Of a stretch of DNA of 64,000 bases, positions 35,125 to 43,672 are shown piece by piece. The DNA is from Gemmatimonadota bacterium (GTDB taxonomy: Bacteria > Gemmatimonadota > Gemmatimonadetes > Longimicrobiales > Gaopeijiaceae). Numbering within the stretch: the first letter of the stretch is position 1; every line of letters starts with the position of its first letter. The notes beneath the pieces were generated by a model that ran no database searches, was not told the origin of the DNA, and saw only the letters and a list, made by a program, of their open reading frames with translations. Position numbers and translations under genes: made by a program. Location: positions 1-64,000 of the forward strand of contig JAJDXG010000063.1 of the NCBI GenBank assembly GCA_022823365.1, given 5' to 3'.

Positions 35125-36311
35125 GTTCCGTCCTGCCCGATGGCGCCCAGGGCCTCGGCGAACTGCGCCGCCTCCGACGCCCGCAGCGTGAGCGGAGGCA
35201 TGACGCGCAGCCAGGACGCATCCGAACTGGTTCCGGTGAGGATGTCCCGGCGCAGGAGCGCATCGCGGACTTCGCGCGCGCCTGGCCTGCACTCGAGTCC
35301 GAGCAGCATGCCGCGGCCGCGAATCCCGAGCACAGGCCCCCTAACACAACTGGCGCGTATCTCCTTCTCGCGCATCGCCGCCTGCTGCACAAGCCCCTCC
35401 TCGCGGATGGTGTCCAGCACCGCTTCGATGACCGCACACGCGAGCGGACCGCCCCCGAAGGTGCTGCCCATGTCCCCGATTCGCAGCTGATCGCCCAGAG
35501 CTCGTGACATGATCAGCGCGCTGCAGGGGAACCCCGCGCCGAGCGCCTTTGCGGTGGTCAGCATGTCCGGCACCACGCCGGTGTGCTCGATCGCGAAGGG
35601 CTTCCCGCTCCGTCCCATGCCGCATTGCACCTCGTCCGCGATCAGGAGGGCGCAATGCTGGTCGCAGGCCGCGCGCAAGGCACGCACATAGTCTGATTGG
35701 AGCACGTACGCGCCCGCGATGCCCTGGATGGGCTCGACGATGATGGCTGCGGTCTTGTCGTCAATGGCGGCGGCTGCCCCGGCCGCGTTGTCGCGCGGGA
35801 CGAACGTCACGTCGAACGGGGTGTCCGGGAAGCCGTACCAGCGCTCGCGGGCCCGCCAGGTCACGGCGGCGGCGGCGGCCGAGCGGCCGTGGAATCCGTG
35901 TTCCAGCGCGACTACGCGCCTGCGGCCGGTCAATCTGCAGGCCAGCCTGAGGGCGTTCTCGTTGGCCTCCGATCCCGAATTGGCGAAGAAGACACAGTCC
36001 AGGTCGTCCGGCGCAAACTCGGCCAGCTTGTCGGCGGCCCGCGCCCGCACCCTTAGCGCGTTCACATTGCTGGTGAACATCAGTTCGCCCGCCTGTCTGC
36101 GGACGGCCTCAAGGACCCGCGGGTGACCGTAGCCGAGGGCGCACACCGCGTGCCCGCCGTAGAGATCGAGAAGCCGGCGCCCGTCGGCACACTGGAGATA
36201 GGCGCCCCGGCCCGATACCGGCTCCAAAGGCAACTGGCCGTACACCTGGGCCAGATGCCGCGCTTCAGCCTGGCGCGCGTCCGGAACGAGGGTCGGAGCC
36301 GGTGCGTTCAT
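35121..36311 (-). CDS. argD: acetylornithine aminotransferase-like PLP enzyme
   Basis: A 396-residue class III aminotransferase. It shows LDLYGGHAVCALGYGHP, FANSGSEANENALRLAC, ALEHGFHGRS, VEPIQGIAGAYV, LLIADEVQCGMGRSG and the PLP lysine in TTAKALGAGFP. It should interconvert N-acylglutamate semialdehyde and N-acylornithine. The ATG at 36311 was chosen; an in-frame GTG at 36362, almost abutting argC, would add 17 residues and cannot be excluded. Overlap with argB indicates coupling. Confidence 0.9.
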   Translation of the reverse strand: MNAPAPTLVPDARQAEARHLAQVYGQLPLEPVSGRGAYLQCADGRRLLDLYGGHAVCALGYGHPRVLEAVRRQAGELMFTSNVNALRVRARAADKLAEFAPDDLDCVFFANSGSEANENALRLACRLTGRRRVVALEHGFHGRSAAAAAVTWRARERWYGFPDTPFDVTFVPRDNAAGAAAAIDDKTAAIIVEPIQGIAGAYVLQSDYVRALRAACDQHCALLIADEVQCGMGRSGKPFAIEHTGVVPDMLTTAKALGAGFPCSALIMSRALGDQLRIGDMGSTFGGGPLACAVIEAVLDTIREEGLVQQAAMREKEIRASCVRGPVLGIRGRGMLLGLECRPGAREVRDALLRRDILTGTSSDASWLRVMPPLTLRASEAAQFAEALGAIGQDGT

Positions 36312-36366
36312 CTCGTCGCCCGGCGCGGCCCGCTGGAGCCCGAGACGCACACGGTGGGCCACGCGT

Positions 36367-37458
36367 TCACAGCCACGCCGCTCCCGGGGTGGTCAGCCCG
36401 GTGGCTTCGGGAAGCCCGTGCAGCACATTCATCCATTGGATCGCCCCTCCGGCAGCGCCCTTGACCAGGTTGTCGAGCGCCACAGTGACCGCCAGCGTGC
36501 CCCGGTTCACCGCCGTGGCCAGATGGGCGTGATTGCTGCCTACCACGTCCTTCAGCCTCGGCGGCGCATCGACCAGGTGCACGAAGGGCGCCTTCGCATA
36601 GTGGTCGGCGTAGGCGTCGCGCACCTGGTTCGCGTCAACGCCGTCGAGCAGCCGCGCATGCAACACCAAGTAGATGCCGCGCGCAAACGGGCCGGACGTC
36701 GGAACGAAGTGCAGTTGTACGCCCCGGCCGGTCGATGCCCGCAGGATCCCTTCCACTTCCGGCGCATGGCGATGCGCGAGCGGCTTGTACGCGAACATGT
36801 TGGCGTGCCGGGTCGGGTGGTGAGTGGTGGGCCTGGGAGCGCGGCCCGCCCCGGTACTCCCCGTCACCGCGCTGACCATCAGGCGGGGATCGACGAGCGC
36901 GCTGCGGCTACGTCCGGCCGGGCGGCCCCTGGCCTGGGGGCGCATCAGCGGCATGGCGGCGAGCAGCATCCCGGTCGCAAAGCACCCGGGATGGCCGACG
37001 TGGCGGGGCTTGCGCTGGGTGGCGTGCTCCGGCAGCAGGCTCCGGAACATCGGCATGCGATCCGGGGCGCCGTGCTCGATCCCGTACACGGCTTCGTAGG
37101 CCTGGGGGTCGCGAAAGCGAAAATCCGCGGATACGTCGACCACGCTCGGGACGCACTGCCGCTCCCCACAGGCGGCGAGGGCCCGGTCGACCAGTTGGGC
37201 GCTGGCTCCGTGGGCGGCCGTCGAGAAGATGGCGCAGCGGTCACCGAGCGTGTCGGGCAGGTCGCCGATGCCGGTGAAGCGCAGGTCCGGCCACACACCA
37301 CGCAGGTTCGGGAAGACCGCGTCCACCGCCTCGTGCCTCCGGCTTCGCGACACGACCGCGGCCGGCTGCATGCAGGGGTGGGACGCGAGAAGGCGAAGCA
37401 GCTCGCCGCCCACGTACCCGGATCCGCCCAGTACAATGGCGGGAATCGATTCAGGCAT
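36367..37458 (-). CDS. argC: N-acetyl-gamma-glutamyl-phosphate reductase
   Basis: A 363-residue NADP-dependent reductase with the N-terminal VLGGSGYVGGELLRLLASHP Rossmann motif, the active-site cysteine in HPGCFATGM, and an H-R-H-A-P-E-V-E-G substrate region. The HPGCFAT form differs from the NPGCYPT of many ArgC proteins and is closer to the LysY/ArgC forms of other lineages, so an N-succinyl substrate is possible. Its start overlaps the end of the P-loop protein gene by eight bases. It belongs to the argR-argB run. Confidence 0.88.
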   Translation of the reverse strand: MPESIPAIVLGGSGYVGGELLRLLASHPCMQPAAVVSRSRRHEAVDAVFPNLRGVWPDLRFTGIGDLPDTLGDRCAIFSTAAHGASAQLVDRALAACGERQCVPSVVDVSADFRFRDPQAYEAVYGIEHGAPDRMPMFRSLLPEHATQRKPRHVGHPGCFATGMLLAAMPLMRPQARGRPAGRSRSALVDPRLMVSAVTGSTGAGRAPRPTTHHPTRHANMFAYKPLAHRHAPEVEGILRASTGRGVQLHFVPTSGPFARGIYLVLHARLLDGVDANQVRDAYADHYAKAPFVHLVDAPPRLKDVVGSNHAHLATAVNRGTLAVTVALDNLVKGAAGGAIQWMNVLHGLPEATGLTTPGAAWL

Positions 37459-38509
37459 GGGCCCCCAGCCCGATGCGGGCGGCTACGGCGTCTCCGAGGC
37501 GGGCGCCGTGCGTGACCGCGTTCACCCCTTCCAGCCCGGTTCTTTCCCGGATGATGTCGAGCCCGACCTGGTTGTCGGTCGCGGGCCCCGTGATGAAAGC
37601 AGGGGACATCCCGAACTCCTCTTCGAGCAGCCTCGCTCCTCCCCAGGCAGCGACCGGGTCGGACGCGCACAGCACCAGGCACGAGATGTTTGCGCGCACC
37701 GCGTCGTCCCGCAGGATGGCCTCCACGCCGTATGCCCCCAGGATTCCGTCCCCCAGCTCGAAGACGATCGCGTCGGGACACTCGGCCGCCAGGCGGCGCA
37801 GCATCGTCCGCGCCAGTTGCGGCGCATTGCCGGGCCCGGTGCTGACGACGCCGAAGTCGGTGAAGATGGACGTGTTGCGCGCACCCGCGTCCTCCATCGC
37901 CAGGATGTCGCGCCGCAGCGAGACGCCGGTCGCCTTGAAGGCGTCGACCACATGACCCCTGTGCCGGAGGCGCCCGATCACCGCGCATGCCGCCGCCGTC
38001 TTGCCGGAGTTCATGCAGGTGCCGGCGAGGGCCACCACGGGAACTCCTTCCAGTTCCAGTCGTGCCCCTGTGTCGAGTGGGTCGCCGCCCACCCGGGCCG
38101 GGACGCCGACGCGTTCGCCGAGATAGGGGAACTCGAGGACCACCCCGAGCACACGCGCATCGAAGGGCTGTCCCAGGGAGGCGTTGACGGCGTCGCATAT
38201 TCCCAGCACGCCGCCCATGTTCAGTATCTGCACCGTGTCGCCCGGGCGCGTGGTTGCGGGCACGTGGCCGGAGTAGCCGAACAGCGCCTTGCGGTGGCCC
38301 AGCGCGCCCACGACGACATCCCCGCGGCGCACGCGCGCCATGCGTCCGCTGGCCAGCTCCAGCTGGTTGTAGGAGGACTTCTCGTTCAGCACCTCGACCG
38401 CCACCATCACGCCCTCCTCGCTGGGAATGCGGTCGCCGACGCGGATCTCGCGGTCGGCACCCAGGTCCGAGGCCACGGACGCCAGCTTGTCGATGACGAT
38501 GCTACGCAT
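37451..38509 (-). CDS. P-loop protein in the arginine cluster, function unknown
   Basis: A 352-residue soluble protein. An N-terminal beta-rich domain (about residues 1-130) precedes a P-loop, ALAGTCMNSGKTAAACAV, then FKATGVSLRRDILAMEDAGA, TDFGVVSTG, and an IVFELGDGILGAYGV segment ending with CASDP. The second half resembles the nucleotide-binding region of DUF1611 or MobB-like proteins, but I cannot name the family with confidence. It overlaps argR at one end and argC at the other by eight bases, so it is embedded in the operon. A role in arginine synthesis or its regulation is inferred from position alone. Confidence 0.6.
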   Translation of the reverse strand: MRSIVIDKLASVASDLGADREIRVGDRIPSEEGVMVAVEVLNEKSSYNQLELASGRMARVRRGDVVVGALGHRKALFGYSGHVPATTRPGDTVQILNMGGVLGICDAVNASLGQPFDARVLGVVLEFPYLGERVGVPARVGGDPLDTGARLELEGVPVVALAGTCMNSGKTAAACAVIGRLRHRGHVVDAFKATGVSLRRDILAMEDAGARNTSIFTDFGVVSTGPGNAPQLARTMLRRLAAECPDAIVFELGDGILGAYGVEAILRDDAVRANISCLVLCASDPVAAWGGARLLEEEFGMSPAFITGPATDNQVGLDIIRERTGLEGVNAVTHGARLGDAVAARIGLGAHA

Positions 38510-38978
38510 TGCCCTCGTTCCGTGAGCCCGTCAGGCCGGCTTCGCGGCGCAGCCGGCCCACCAGGGCACGCTGCTCGCTGCGGTTTCGGGTTGCGATGAA
38601 GATGGTGTCGTCGCCCGACAGTGTCGCCAGGACCTCCTTCCAGCCCATCCGGTCCAGGAAGAGCGCGATGCGCTGGGCGGCCCCGGTCGCGGTGCGCACC
38701 ACGGTGAGGTTCGGACCTGCGGCGTGCACGGCCCGCGCGTAGCTGGAGAGCGTGCGGCGGTCCTCCTCCGAGAGGTTGAGAGGCCTGAGGCTGTAGCCGC
38801 CCGCGCCCTTCATCGCTCCCAGCCGGGCCAGGTCCCGGCTGATGCAGGATTGGGTCACGACGATCCCGCGTTCTCCCAGCAGGCGCACGAGCTCTTCCTG
38901 GCTGGCGACTTCGCGGTTCTCCAGGATTCGCGCGATCACCACCCGGCGCTGCGCAGGGGCTGTTCGTCGGTCTGACAT
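38502..38978 (-). CDS. argR: arginine repressor ArgR
   Basis: A 158-residue protein with the two ArgR domains. The N-terminal winged helix (VIARILENREVASQEELVRLLGERG then TQSCISRDLARLG) binds DNA; the C-terminal domain (LTVVRTATGAAQRIALFLDRMG, LATLSGDDTIFIATRN) forms the hexamer and binds arginine. The ATG at 38978 sits inside a 17-bp palindrome, and a second in-frame ATG at 39020 sits in the same place of a second palindrome; neither has a Shine-Dalgarno, so the start is uncertain. It heads the arginine operon, and autoregulation is likely. Confidence 0.85.
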   Translation of the reverse strand: MSDRRTAPAQRRVVIARILENREVASQEELVRLLGERGIVVTQSCISRDLARLGAMKGAGGYSLRPLNLSEEDRRTLSSYARAVHAAGPNLTVVRTATGAAQRIALFLDRMGWKEVLATLSGDDTIFIATRNRSEQRALVGRLRREAGLTGSRNEGNA

Positions 38979-39078
38979 TCTGGCAGAGGGTCGCAGGGGA
39001 ATCTGTCGTCGGTCTGACATTTTGGCAGACGTCACATGACAGAATGGCATACTAGCAGTGATATGCACATGATATGCA
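38971..39078. promoter_or_regulatory. divergent argR/DHS control region with paired 17-bp palindromes
   Basis: TCTGACATTCTGGCAGA (38971-38987) and TCTGACATTTTGGCAGA (39013-39029) are exactly 42 bases apart, four helical turns. A degenerate third copy follows around 39036. GATATGCA occurs twice, at 39060 and 39071, 11 bases apart. Both palindromes contain a potential ATG of argR. The same palindrome type is seen upstream of the amidohydrolase at 59801-59863. The DNA-binding protein is unknown; these sites do not match the ARG box I know. Confidence 0.6.
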
Positions 39079-39234
39079 GTTCTGCGGAATCGTCAACCCC
39101 TGCCGGCGCTGGCCGCGGGCGAGGAGTGCCCCGGACAAATCTCGCACACCCCCAGCGGTACCGGGAATGGAGGAATGCCGCCGATTCCGGCAGATTACCG
39201 GTCCGTTCAACCGCTTTCCGCATGTGGAGGCTTT

Positions 39235-40395
39235 GTGACCGATCCTGCCAGACGCGATCTTCTTTGCCACCCGGTGCAGCACGTCGACATCCGCGCGTTC
39301 GACGCCCGCCCGGTCATCGACCAGTTCCGGCCGACGGCCATCCAGGCCCGCAACCTGGCTCGCGCGGCGGACATCTGTTCGGAGATGCTCGCCGACCGGG
39401 AGTGCACAGTCATCCTCACGCTCGCCGGATCGCTCGTGTCCGCCGGGCTCAAGAAGGCGCTGGCGACGCTGATCGACTCCGGCATGGTGGACGTGGTGGT
39501 GTCGACGGGCGCCAACATGGTGGATCAGGACTTCTTCGAGGCCCTCGGCTTCAGGCACTACATGGCGCCCGGCTCGCCCGAGCATCCGGTGGTGCCGGAT
39601 GAGCGTCTGCGCGAGCTGGCCATCGACCGCATCTACGACACGTATATCGACGAGCGGGAATTGCGCGTCTGCGACCGGACGATGAGGCGCATCTTCGATC
39701 GGCTTCACGCGCGCCCGTATTCGTCGCGTGAGATCCTGGCCGAAATGGGCCGCTTCCTCAATGTGCGCTTCCCCGAGTCGGAATCCGTGGTGCTCTCGGC
39801 GTACCGGAAGGGGGTTCCGATCTTCGTGCCCGCCCTCAGCGACTCCTCCGCCGGGTTCGGCATCGTACTCCACCAGGCCTCGGCCGCGCGCGAGAGGCGC
39901 GAATCGGTGTCGCTGGACTCGGGGAGGGATTTCCTCGAACTGGCCCGCATCAAGCTCGCTTCCCGCGCTACGGGGCTGCTCATGCTCGGCGGAGGGGTCC
40001 CGAAGAACTTCGCCCAGGACACCGTGGTGGCCGCGGAGATGCTGCAGGAGGATGATGCCGGCTCGGGGCGGGCGGCGGCTTCGGAGGATGGGACAGGGGC
40101 GGCGGCGCCCGCGGAGGTGTCGATGCATCGGTACGCCGTGCAACTGACGGTGGCGGACAGCCGGGACGGAGCCTTGTCCGGGTCCACCCTGCGGGAGGCC
40201 ACCAGCTGGGGAAAGGTGGAGAGCGCGCGTGAACAGATGGTGTTCTGTGAAGCCACGCTCGGCTTTTCGCTGCTCGCGAGCGACGCCTGGCATCGCCGGG
40301 CCTGGGAAGGCCGGCCCGAACGCAGGTTCGCGGATTGGCTCGAGGAGCACGCGGGCCCCGGGCGCGGGAATGTTCCGGCGGGAATCCCCGGCTAA
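39235..40395 (+). CDS. deoxyhypusine synthase-like protein
   Basis: A 386-residue protein of the deoxyhypusine synthase (DHS) family. It shows FRPTAIQARNLARAADI, VILTLAGSLVSAGLKKALATLID, VVVSTGANMVDQDFFEALG, VPIFVPALSDSSAGFGI and GGGVPKNFAQD with the lysine that forms the enzyme-substrate imine. Bacteria generally lack eIF5A, so such homologues are thought to act in polyamine synthesis, for example making homospermidine from spermidine or putrescine. The GTG at 39235 was chosen for its GGAGG four bases upstream. It is divergent from argR, linking it to arginine-derived polyamines. Its end overlaps the GMC gene end by four bases. Confidence 0.85.
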   Translation: MTDPARRDLLCHPVQHVDIRAFDARPVIDQFRPTAIQARNLARAADICSEMLADRECTVILTLAGSLVSAGLKKALATLIDSGMVDVVVSTGANMVDQDFFEALGFRHYMAPGSPEHPVVPDERLRELAIDRIYDTYIDERELRVCDRTMRRIFDRLHARPYSSREILAEMGRFLNVRFPESESVVLSAYRKGVPIFVPALSDSSAGFGIVLHQASAARERRESVSLDSGRDFLELARIKLASRATGLLMLGGGVPKNFAQDTVVAAEMLQEDDAGSGRAAASEDGTGAAAPAEVSMHRYAVQLTVADSRDGALSGSTLREATSWGKVESAREQMVFCEATLGFSLLASDAWHRRAWEGRPERRFADWLEEHAGPGRGNVPAGIPG

Positions 40396-41972
40396 CCCTT
40401 CGCAATCTCCTCCGCCGCCATCAGCGACAGCGCACAGAAGGTGAGCGTCCCGTTGGCGCAGCCGCTGGAGACGATCGTGGGCGCCCCCACCACGAACAGG
40501 TTCTCGTGGTCGTGGGTGCGTCCCCAGCGGTCGACCACGCTGGTCGCGGGATCGTCGCCCATGCGGCACCCGCCGCCGGGATGCTCGAACAGGCGTGACG
40601 CCCGCGTGCTCATCATGCGCCCGCCCGCCGCGCGCGCGAGCTCGTCGAAGCGGCCCAGCAGGGTCTCGTGGGTGTGCGGCTCCAGGTCGAGGGTGGCCTG
40701 GCCCGCCGCGTAGTCGATGCGCGGCATCGGATCCCCGTGCGCGTTGCGCATGCCCGGGTCGAGGGTGAGACGGCTATCCGGGGTGGGAATCACGTCGTAG
40801 TACGACCGGATGCGCGCGGTCGCGGTGGACCGGGTGCGCGCACGCCAGTCGGCCATCACCTCGTCGCCCCAGAGGACCCGCCCGTCGTCCGTCGCCAGCC
40901 GGGCTTCGCGGCCCACCGTCGATTCCCACAGCCGGATGTCGTGGCGCAGGTAGCGGTCAAGCGGCCCCGGACTCGCGAAGCGGTGCGACAGCAGGCTGTT
41001 GTTGGGAAAGATCCCCGGATAGAGCCTCATGGGCAGTTCGATGAAGCCGCTGGCGAACCAGTGCCCGGTCATGTAGCGGCCGACGTTGTCCGTGCTGTTG
41101 GCCAGGCCGTTGGGGAAGCGGCTGTTGGCGGACAGCAGAAGAAGATGCGAGCTCCAGCTGTGGCCGGCGGCCAGCACGAAGGTTCGCGCCCGGAATTCGA
41201 GGGGCTGGTCGGGGGCGTCCTGATGAAATCCCGTGGCGGATTCGATGCGGTCCGAGCCCGATGCGAGATTCAGCGAGCGAATCAGCGTGCGGTCTTGAAG
41301 CCGGATTCGCGCTGCGGCGAGCAGGCGGTCGAACGCGAAATCCGGGGTGTACTTGGCGCCCGTCGGGCAGACCGCGCAGGTGTCGCAGCGCTGGCACACG
41401 TTGCGTCCCTGCCAAGGCTCGGTGTTGCGCGCCCACGGCTGGGTCCAGAAGGGGATGCCCGCCGCGTCCGTCCACTCGCGCATGCGCTCGAGGTTCCAGG
41501 AGAGCGGCAGGGGCGGCATCGGATACGGCTTCGAACGGGGATCGTACTCGGGCGGGCCCTGCTCCCCCGCGACGCCCATCCGCTCCTCGGCCTCCTGGTA
41601 ATAGGGCTCGAGGTCGTCGAACGAGATGGGCCAGTCATATCCGACCCCGTAGAGCGAGCGCACCCGGAAGTCCTCCGGCGAATACCGGGGCACGGCACCC
41701 CCCCAGTGCATCGCGGCGCCCCCCAGGACCATCGACTGATACATCTCGCCCGTGCCGGTCTGACCGGGGATGTGGTCGTTCGGGTAGGGGTTCTCGCCGT
41801 ACGCGAGCATGCGCGCGCGGGTCGCCGTTCTCTCTTCCAGAGAAGCGGTGCGCCCCCCCGCCTCGACGACCGTGATGGACGCCTCGGTGCGCTCCGCGAG
41901 ACGTTCCGCGACCATGGCCGCGCTGATGCCGCCCCCGATGATGCAGACGTCGCTCTCGATGACCTGGCTCAT
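40392..41972 (-). CDS. GMC-family FAD oxidoreductase
   Basis: A 526-residue flavoprotein with an N-terminal dinucleotide-binding loop (CIIGGGISAAMVAERLAE), the MVLGGAAMHWGG segment, a cysteine group (CQRCDTCAVCPTGAKYT), FVLAAGHSWSSHLLL, and the closing GGCRMG and NLFVVGAPTIVSSGCAN motifs of membrane-linked gluconate/sorbose dehydrogenase-type GMC enzymes. No signal is present; export would occur with the partner. Its start overlaps the stop of the subunit-3-like gene (ATGA), which carries the Tat signal. The substrate is unknown, probably a sugar or polyol. Confidence 0.87.
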   Translation of the reverse strand: MSQVIESDVCIIGGGISAAMVAERLAERTEASITVVEAGGRTASLEERTATRARMLAYGENPYPNDHIPGQTGTGEMYQSMVLGGAAMHWGGAVPRYSPEDFRVRSLYGVGYDWPISFDDLEPYYQEAEERMGVAGEQGPPEYDPRSKPYPMPPLPLSWNLERMREWTDAAGIPFWTQPWARNTEPWQGRNVCQRCDTCAVCPTGAKYTPDFAFDRLLAAARIRLQDRTLIRSLNLASGSDRIESATGFHQDAPDQPLEFRARTFVLAAGHSWSSHLLLLSANSRFPNGLANSTDNVGRYMTGHWFASGFIELPMRLYPGIFPNNSLLSHRFASPGPLDRYLRHDIRLWESTVGREARLATDDGRVLWGDEVMADWRARTRSTATARIRSYYDVIPTPDSRLTLDPGMRNAHGDPMPRIDYAAGQATLDLEPHTHETLLGRFDELARAAGGRMMSTRASRLFEHPGGGCRMGDDPATSVVDRWGRTHDHENLFVVGAPTIVSSGCANGTLTFCALSLMAAEEIAKG

Positions 41973-42553
41973 GATGCGGCTCCCGGCAGCGGGGCGGGCT
42001 CGTCTCCGGCTCCCGCGAGGCCCCTGCACTGCTGTTTGGCGATGGCCCGTCCGTAGCAGAGGTCGGTCGCGATCGGGGAGGCGAAGAAGTGGGCCGCGAG
42101 CGCGACCGCGATGTGCGCGGCGTTCTCCGGCCGGCCGAAGTCGGGACCGGCCCGGCGCACGTGCGGCTCGAGGATCCGTCGCCGCTCAGGCACCCCGACT
42201 TCGCCGAACGACGCCGCGAAGCGCTTGCCGCTCTCGATGTCCAGCCCGCTCAGCTGGGCGGCCCAGCCGGGCCGCGGATCCGGCCCCGTGAAGACTGTCT
42301 CGGGCACCAGGTAGGGATGGGCCATCTCGGCCACCGGCTCCAGCCCTTCGGACCAGAGCTCGAAGGCGGCCACCGCCCGCTCGCGGCCGTCCGCGCCCAG
42401 CTCTTCCGGCAGTACCGCCTCGCCGACCGCCCGAAGCGTGGCCGGAACGAGCGCGTCCGGACTCTCCGCCGCGGTTGGTGCGCAACTCGGCAACGACACC
42501 ACGGCCACCGTGGCCGCGGACTGTTTCAGGAAGGTTCTGCGTGACTCGGCCAT
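41969..42553 (-). CDS. gluconate 2-dehydrogenase subunit 3-like Tat protein
   Basis: A 194-residue small subunit with a twin-arginine signal (ESRRTFLKQSAATVAVVSLPSC), which would carry the cofactor-loaded GMC subunit across the membrane as a complex. The mature part is helical with YLVPETVFTGPDPRPGW and FFASPIATDLCYG, matching the subunit 3 family. The ATG at 42553 was chosen because the AAGGGAG Shine-Dalgarno abuts the earlier ATG at 42562 and fits only the later one. It is coupled to the GMC gene downstream. Confidence 0.83.
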   Translation of the reverse strand: MAESRRTFLKQSAATVAVVSLPSCAPTAAESPDALVPATLRAVGEAVLPEELGADGRERAVAAFELWSEGLEPVAEMAHPYLVPETVFTGPDPRPGWAAQLSGLDIESGKRFAASFGEVGVPERRRILEPHVRRAGPDFGRPENAAHIAVALAAHFFASPIATDLCYGRAIAKQQCRGLAGAGDEPAPLPGAAS

Positions 42554-42655
42554 CGGCTTCATCTCCCTTGTGTGGGCGGAACGTGAGATCGCCGGCTGTC
42601 CCGGAAATACTAGATTACTCAGGTCGACCTCTCAAACGGCCAACGCGGAGGACGA

Positions 42656-43672
42656 ATGGCCGATTCCCCACCCTACGCCATCACGCCGGCCATCCTTGCG
42701 CGCATCGAAGAAATCGGCGAAGCGATCGGGCGCGCGGAGGCCATGGGTGTGATTCGCGACCTGCGGCTGCGGCGAATCAACCGCATCCGCACGATCCGGG
42801 GATCGCTCGCGATCGAGGGCAACACGCTGAGCGAAGAACAGATCTCGACGATACTCGATGGGAAGGCGGTCGCCGGCCCTCTGCGAGATCTGCAGGAAGC
42901 CCGTAACGCCATCGCCGCCTACGATCGCTACACGAGATGGGACCCGGCCAACGAGGACGACCTGCTCGCGGCCCACGCGATGCTCATGGCGGGGTTGCTG
43001 CGCTCCGCGGGGCGCTACCGTTCCGGGCCGATTGCCGTGATGGGTCAGGGGGAAGTCGATCACATCGGGCCGCCCGCCCGGCGCGTTCCCCGACTCATGG
43101 GCGACCTGCTGGCCTGGATCGGCGCGACGGAAGAGCATCCTCTGGTGACGAGTTCGGTCTTCCACTACGAGTTCGAGTTCGTTCATCCCTTCGAGGATGG
43201 CAACGGACGCCTGGGACGACTATGGCAGACGCTGATCCTGACGCGCTGGAAGGCGCTCTTTGACGGGATCCCGGTCGAAAGCTTGGTTCATGCCCGGCAA
43301 AGCGGCTATTACGCGGCGATCCGGCAGAGTTCAGAGGCGGGTGAGAGTACCGCGTTCATCGAGTTCATGCTCGGGGTGATTCTGTCGGCGCTCCGCTCGG
43401 CATCGTCGAGCGACCATGTAAGCGACCATGTAAGCGACCAAGTGGCGCGCCTGCTGGCGTCCCTGAACACGGGCCCGAAGGCTGCGATCACCCTGATGGC
43501 CGAGTTGCATCTCTCGCACCGGCCGTCGTTCCGAAAGAACTACCTGCACCCGGCGATGTCCTCCGGCCTCGTGGAGATGACTCGTCCCGACTCGCCGAGA
43601 GCGCGGAATCAGAGGTACCGCCTCACGCCGCGCGGGCGAGATGCGTTACTCCGGATCGCGGGCTCCGCCTGA
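42656..43672 (+). CDS. Fic domain protein with an N-terminal inhibitory helix and C-terminal winged helix
   Basis: A 338-residue Fic protein, which transfers AMP or another phosphate-containing group from a nucleotide to a target hydroxyl. The catalytic loop HPFEDGNGRLGR begins at His178. The class II inhibitory motif (S/T)xxxE(G/N) is present as S50-LAI-E54-G, so the enzyme should be autoinhibited. A winged-helix region follows (KAAITLMAELHLSHRPSFRKNYLHP). Between them lies a SDHVSDHVSDQV stretch coded by a 12-base tandem repeat. The target is unknown. The ATG at 42656 has GGAGG upstream. It overlaps the convergent DUF72 gene by 27 bases. Confidence 0.88.
   Translation: MADSPPYAITPAILARIEEIGEAIGRAEAMGVIRDLRLRRINRIRTIRGSLAIEGNTLSEEQISTILDGKAVAGPLRDLQEARNAIAAYDRYTRWDPANEDDLLAAHAMLMAGLLRSAGRYRSGPIAVMGQGEVDHIGPPARRVPRLMGDLLAWIGATEEHPLVTSSVFHYEFEFVHPFEDGNGRLGRLWQTLILTRWKALFDGIPVESLVHARQSGYYAAIRQSSEAGESTAFIEFMLGVILSALRSASSSDHVSDHVSDQVARLLASLNTGPKAAITLMAELHLSHRPSFRKNYLHPAMSSGLVEMTRPDSPRARNQRYRLTPRGRDALLRIAGSA
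43409..43444. repeat. three 12-bp tandem repeats inside the Fic gene
   Basis: Two identical units AGCGACCATGTA and a variant AGCGACCAAGTG encode SDHV-SDHV-SDQV in the hinge between the Fic core and the winged helix. The unit keeps the frame, so slippage could change hinge length. Confidence 0.8.

Noticed and set aside
38971..39029. Classical ARG boxes
   Set aside because: The palindromes TCTGACA-N3-TGGCAGA do not fit the TNTGAATWWWWATTCANA consensus.
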